A stretch of DNA of 9,133 bases from contig JBLMZW010000211.1 in the NCBI GenBank assembly GCA_050259035.1, positions 1 through 9,133 on the forward strand. Reading direction: 5' to 3'. The position numbers and the translations under genes were made by a program. The stretch is from JBLMZW01 sp050259035 (GTDB lineage Bacteria; Bacillota; Syntrophomonadia; Syntrophomonadales; DTU052). Below are positions 6,766-9,133 of the stretch, in pieces (the stretch's first letter is position 1; the number at the start of each line of letters is the position of its first letter). A model generated the notes under the pieces. That model was not told the origin of the DNA and made no database searches. It saw only the letters and a program-made list of their open reading frames with translations.

Positions 6766-7335
6766 ATGTTGAGAGCGGTTAAAAATGCATTTTTATTACT
6801 TCTGATTATGACAGTTCTTACCGGCATCATATATCCCTTAATGGTTACCGGGATAGCGCAGATTATCTTCCCCCGACAAGCTGACGGAATAACCGTTAAA
6901 AAGGGTGATGAGACGGTTGGTTACCAATTAATCGGTCAAGAATTTACTTCACCTAAATATTTTCATAGCCGTCCTTCAGCGTCCGGCTACAACTCACTTT
7001 CATCGGGTGGGTCCAATTTAGGTCCGACAAACAAGGAACTGTTAAGAAAAGTTGACCAGACTGCAAAAACGGTACGTAAGGAGAACGAGATGTTATCTAC
7101 CGATGCAGTTCCCGCTGACCTCGTTACATCATCGGGCAGTGGTCTCGACCCGCATATTAGCCCGAAAAGCGCATATATACAGGTAAACCGGGTGGCCAAG
7201 GCCAGGAATCTTTCGGAAGATACGGTTAAGAATTTGGTTGATGATTATACCGAGGGTAGGCAATTAGGAGTATTAGGGGAGCCCAGAGTCAATGTTCTGC
7301 TGTTAAATGCGCGACTTGATTCAATCAATGATTAG
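6766..7335 (+). CDS. kdpC: KdpC, accessory subunit of the Kdp-ATPase
   Basis: A 189-aa protein (E. coli KdpC 190 aa) with one N-terminal membrane helix (about 7-35, containing the conserved YPL at 23-25) and a soluble domain outside the membrane. KdpC joins KdpA and KdpB and raises the pump's ATP affinity. Family motifs: YFHSRPSASGYN (65-76), GGSNLGPTN (81-89), SGLDPHISP (125-133) and NRVAKARNLS (141-150). The ribosome binding site AAGGAGG (6752-6758) overlaps the kdpB stop codon, which fits coupled translation. The gene is intact. No terminator follows it, so transcription may run on into the kdpD region. Confidence 0.97.
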   Translation: MLRAVKNAFLLLLIMTVLTGIIYPLMVTGIAQIIFPRQADGITVKKGDETVGYQLIGQEFTSPKYFHSRPSASGYNSLSSGGSNLGPTNKELLRKVDQTAKTVRKENEMLSTDAVPADLVTSSGSGLDPHISPKSAYIQVNRVAKARNLSEDTVKNLVDDYTEGRQLGVLGEPRVNVLLLNARLDSIND

Positions 7336-7365
7336 TGACCAAATCCTTAACATATATATGGGGAG

Positions 7366-7488
7366 ATGATTCGATCAAACAATCAGGCTCAATCAGGAGT
7401 ATTGATTAAAATGGGAGTAAACCGGGTTATCTGCCCTGAACTGGAGATTGGGGAGCGCTTGGCACAAGAAATCGGGCTGGCTGAATAA
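7366..7488 (+). pseudogene. TrkA/KtrA RCK-domain fragment (probable gene remnant)
   Basis: A 40-codon frame from ATG 7366 to TAA 7486-7488 reads like an internal piece of a TrkA/KtrA-type K+ channel regulator. The segment GVLIKMGVNRVICPELEIG and the following ERLAQEI align by eye with the KtrA segment around VLEKIGADRIIHPEKDMG and VKIAQSL, and upstream IRSNNQ fits KtrA VKAQN without a gap. That is the end of the RCK N-lobe; the nucleotide-binding glycine motif and the RCK C-terminal domain are absent. The GGGGAG before ATG 7366 touches the start codon, a poor spacing; ATG 7411 (25 aa) has AGGAG 11 bases upstream. It could be a decayed trk/ktr gene or a short peptide gene. I favour a remnant; homology rests on comparison from memory. 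Confidence 0.5.
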
Positions 7489-7495
7489 TCCAGTT

Positions 7496-7533
7496 AGGAT
7501 TAAAATGTCGTAAAGAAATGCCAGTTTAATCCT
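7496..7533. repeat. Inverted repeat just upstream of kdpD
   Basis: AGGATTAAA (7496-7504) and TTTAATCCT (7525-7533) are perfect 9-bp reverse complements with a 20-base centre. The repeat ends three bases before the kdpD ribosome binding site, so it could be an operator or an RNA hairpin limiting kdpD expression. There is no T tract, so it is not an intrinsic terminator. Function is unknown. Confidence 0.5.
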
Positions 7534-7548
7534 GCGAGGTGCAGAATT

Positions 7549-9133
7549 ATGAAGGAAAATCTTAAACGTGATCCCGATGCTATTCTGGCGAAAATCAAAG
7601 AGGAAGCCCATGGTAAACTTACGGTTTTTATAGGTGCGGCAGCCGGGGTGGGCAAGACTTATGCCATGCTGGAAGCAGCCCATGAGCGGGTTGCGGAAGG
7701 GGTAGACCTGATAGTGGGGTGGATCGAAACCCACGGACGTAAGGAAACGGAAGCTTTGCTCAATGGGCTGCCGGTTATAAGACCGCTGGCTATTGAATAC
7801 CGAGGCAAGTTTTTCGATGAAATGGATCTAGATGATATACTACACAGGCGTCCGGGCTTAGTCCTGGTTGACGAATTGGCGCATACTAATATACCAGGCT
7901 CTCGACATCCCAGGCGTTACCTGGACGTTGAAGAACTATTGAATAATGGTATAAGCGTTTATACCACTTTAAATATCCAACATATTGAAAGTTTAAATGA
8001 TGTGGTTGCCCAAATAACCGGGGTGCGAGTTAGAGAGACTGTACCTGATAATTTTCTGGAGAGAGCTGATCAGATACAACTCGTCGATATACCGGCGGAA
8101 GAGCTTATTCGCAGGCTGGAGGAAGGAAAAGTATATGTACCGGAGATGGCTGCCCAGGCATTGCGGAAGTTTTTCCGGCCCGGAAATATTAACGCTTTGC
8201 GCGAACTGGCTCTTAGACAAACGGCTCATAGAATCGATCGCCAGATAGAAGATTATCGACATCTTCATGGGATTGCAAATCCCTGGCCGGCTGGGGAAAG
8301 GGTTCTGGCCTGTGTAAGCAGCAGCCCCTTTGGGGTACATGTTCTGCGGGGCGCTCGCCGTATGGCTGACAGCTTAAAAGCGGAACTGATTGCTGCCTAT
8401 GTTGAAACGCCTCGGTATTTACCGAAAGATCAGTATTCGAAGGAGAGTTTGACCCGCAACATACAACTGGCTGAAGATCTCGGTGCCGAAATTATTACTT
8501 TATCTGGAACCAATGTGGCGGAAGAGGTACTGGAACTGGCCAGGAATCGCAATGTATCTCAAATTGTGCTGGGAAAGCCCTTGCGTTCCCGGTGGATCGA
8601 ACGTATCCAGGGTTCCGTGGTTGAGGACATAATCCGAGGCAGCGCTGGAATGAGCGTGCACGTGATTCCTGGCGAAAAAGAGACTAAAGAAAGTACGATA
8701 ACAACCAGAAATCCACGAAAAAAAGTTAACATAAGCTCTTATTTTTGGGTAGTGATTCAAGTAGTAATTATCACCGTGATTGGCTATTTTGGCAAGGATA
8801 CATTGGGACTGCCTAATATAGGTATGCTTTATTTGCTCCCGGTTCTGCTTGCTTCAGCTAGAATGGGTCTGGGTCCGTCTATTGCCGCTGCCATACTGGG
8901 GGTTTTAGCCTATGATTTCTTCCTGATTCCTCCCATACTGTTTTTAACTGTAGCGGATATCCGTTATCTTATTACTTTTGCTGTTTTTCTATTGGTAGCC
9001 ATTACAACCGGTACGATGGCCAACCGGCTAAGGTACAGAATTCGCGAGTCCAGAATCAGAGAAACGAGAACCAGGGCTTTATATGACTTGGCCCGAGAAA
9101 TAGCGGCTGTTACAGATGTTGAACAATTGTCAA
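7549..9133 (+). CDS. kdpD: KdpD sensor histidine kinase (partial, runs off right edge)
   Basis: The frame opens at ATG 7549 with ribosome binding site GAGGTG (7536-7541) and stays open for 528 codons to the window end, so the kinase part is missing from view. KdpD is the membrane sensor that phosphorylates KdpE to induce kdpFABC when K+ is scarce. The N-terminal KdpD domain has Walker A GAAAGVGKT (29-37), ETHGRKETEALL (60-71), a Walker B-like LVLVDELAHTNIPGSRHPRR (104-123), TTLNIQHIESLND (139-151), RETVPD (162-167) and EGKVYV (192-197). A USP-like domain follows (about 250-374), starting RVLACVSSSPFG, then four membrane segments (about 397-413, 423-437, 443-463 and 470-488). A helical linker (491-528) leads toward the kinase. 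A full KdpD is about 900 aa. SSS (257-259) followed 20 residues later by LIAAY (280-284) resembles the c-di-AMP motif of staphylococcal KdpD. Confidence 0.97.
   Translation, partial: MKENLKRDPDAILAKIKEEAHGKLTVFIGAAAGVGKTYAMLEAAHERVAEGVDLIVGWIETHGRKETEALLNGLPVIRPLAIEYRGKFFDEMDLDDILHRRPGLVLVDELAHTNIPGSRHPRRYLDVEELLNNGISVYTTLNIQHIESLNDVVAQITGVRVRETVPDNFLERADQIQLVDIPAEELIRRLEEGKVYVPEMAAQALRKFFRPGNINALRELALRQTAHRIDRQIEDYRHLHGIANPWPAGERVLACVSSSPFGVHVLRGARRMADSLKAELIAAYVETPRYLPKDQYSKESLTRNIQLAEDLGAEIITLSGTNVAEEVLELARNRNVSQIVLGKPLRSRWIERIQGSVVEDIIRGSAGMSVHVIPGEKETKESTITTRNPRKKVNISSYFWVVIQVVIITVIGYFGKDTLGLPNIGMLYLLPVLLASARMGLGPSIAAAILGVLAYDFFLIPPILFLTVADIRYLITFAVFLLVAITTGTMANRLRYRIRESRIRETRTRALYDLAREIAAVTDVEQLS

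Noticed and set aside
7459..7489. Promoter for kdpD (TTGGCA and AATAAT)
   Set aside because: The spacing is 19 bases, the hexamers are imperfect and they overlap the RCK-like fragment. Support is too weak to list.
7393..7734. 113-codon minus-strand frame across the kdpC-kdpD gap and kdpD start
   Set aside because: Most of it is antisense to the strongly conserved Walker A region of kdpD, and it resembles no known protein.

Overview
The window looks like part of a chromosome of a low-to-mid GC Firmicute, most likely an anaerobic Clostridia-class bacterium. I infer this from strong AGGAGG-type ribosome binding sites before almost every gene, GTG and TTG starts, terminator- and riboswitch-type leaders, and the sequence character of the Kdp and DegV proteins. 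The genus cannot be fixed from sequence alone. There are no rRNA, tRNA, CRISPR or transposase features.

Layout. Positions 1-47 hold a perfect A+T-rich inverted repeat built from repeated short palindromes, which looks like an operator array. Positions 185-312 carry a cobalamin-type riboswitch aptamer on the + strand, followed by a degV-family gene whose real start is probably a TTG at 399. Convergent to it on the minus strand is an ArsB/NhaD-type (IT superfamily) ion transporter, 1297-2565. Its leader (about 2566-2736) contains a strong intrinsic terminator directly before the ribosome binding site, a competing antiterminator pairing, and upstream hairpins with alternative partners. This is the architecture of a riboswitch or attenuator, but I cannot assign its class.

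Diverging from the transporter is a complete high-affinity potassium uptake operon: kdpF (28 aa, GTG start), kdpA, kdpB and kdpC, tightly packed with gaps of 1, 14 and 12 bases. After kdpC comes a 213-base gap holding a short reading frame that resembles an internal piece of a TrkA/KtrA RCK domain, probably a gene remnant, and an inverted repeat. kdpD, the sensor kinase, then begins at 7549 and runs off the right edge after 528 codons, before its kinase domain; kdpE presumably follows outside the window.

Together: KdpFABC is an ATP-driven K+ pump (KdpA is the K+ channel-like subunit, KdpB the P-type ATPase, KdpC and KdpF accessory subunits), and KdpD senses K+ limitation to switch the operon on. 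The KdpD USP domain carries a serine/tyrosine pattern close to the c-di-AMP binding motif described in staphylococcal KdpD. With the divergent transporter and the TrkA/KtrA-like remnant, the right two thirds of the window is an ion-homeostasis locus. The most interesting unexplained items are the unassigned structured leader of the transporter, the B12 riboswitch in front of a degV gene, and the RCK-domain fragment inside the kdp cluster.
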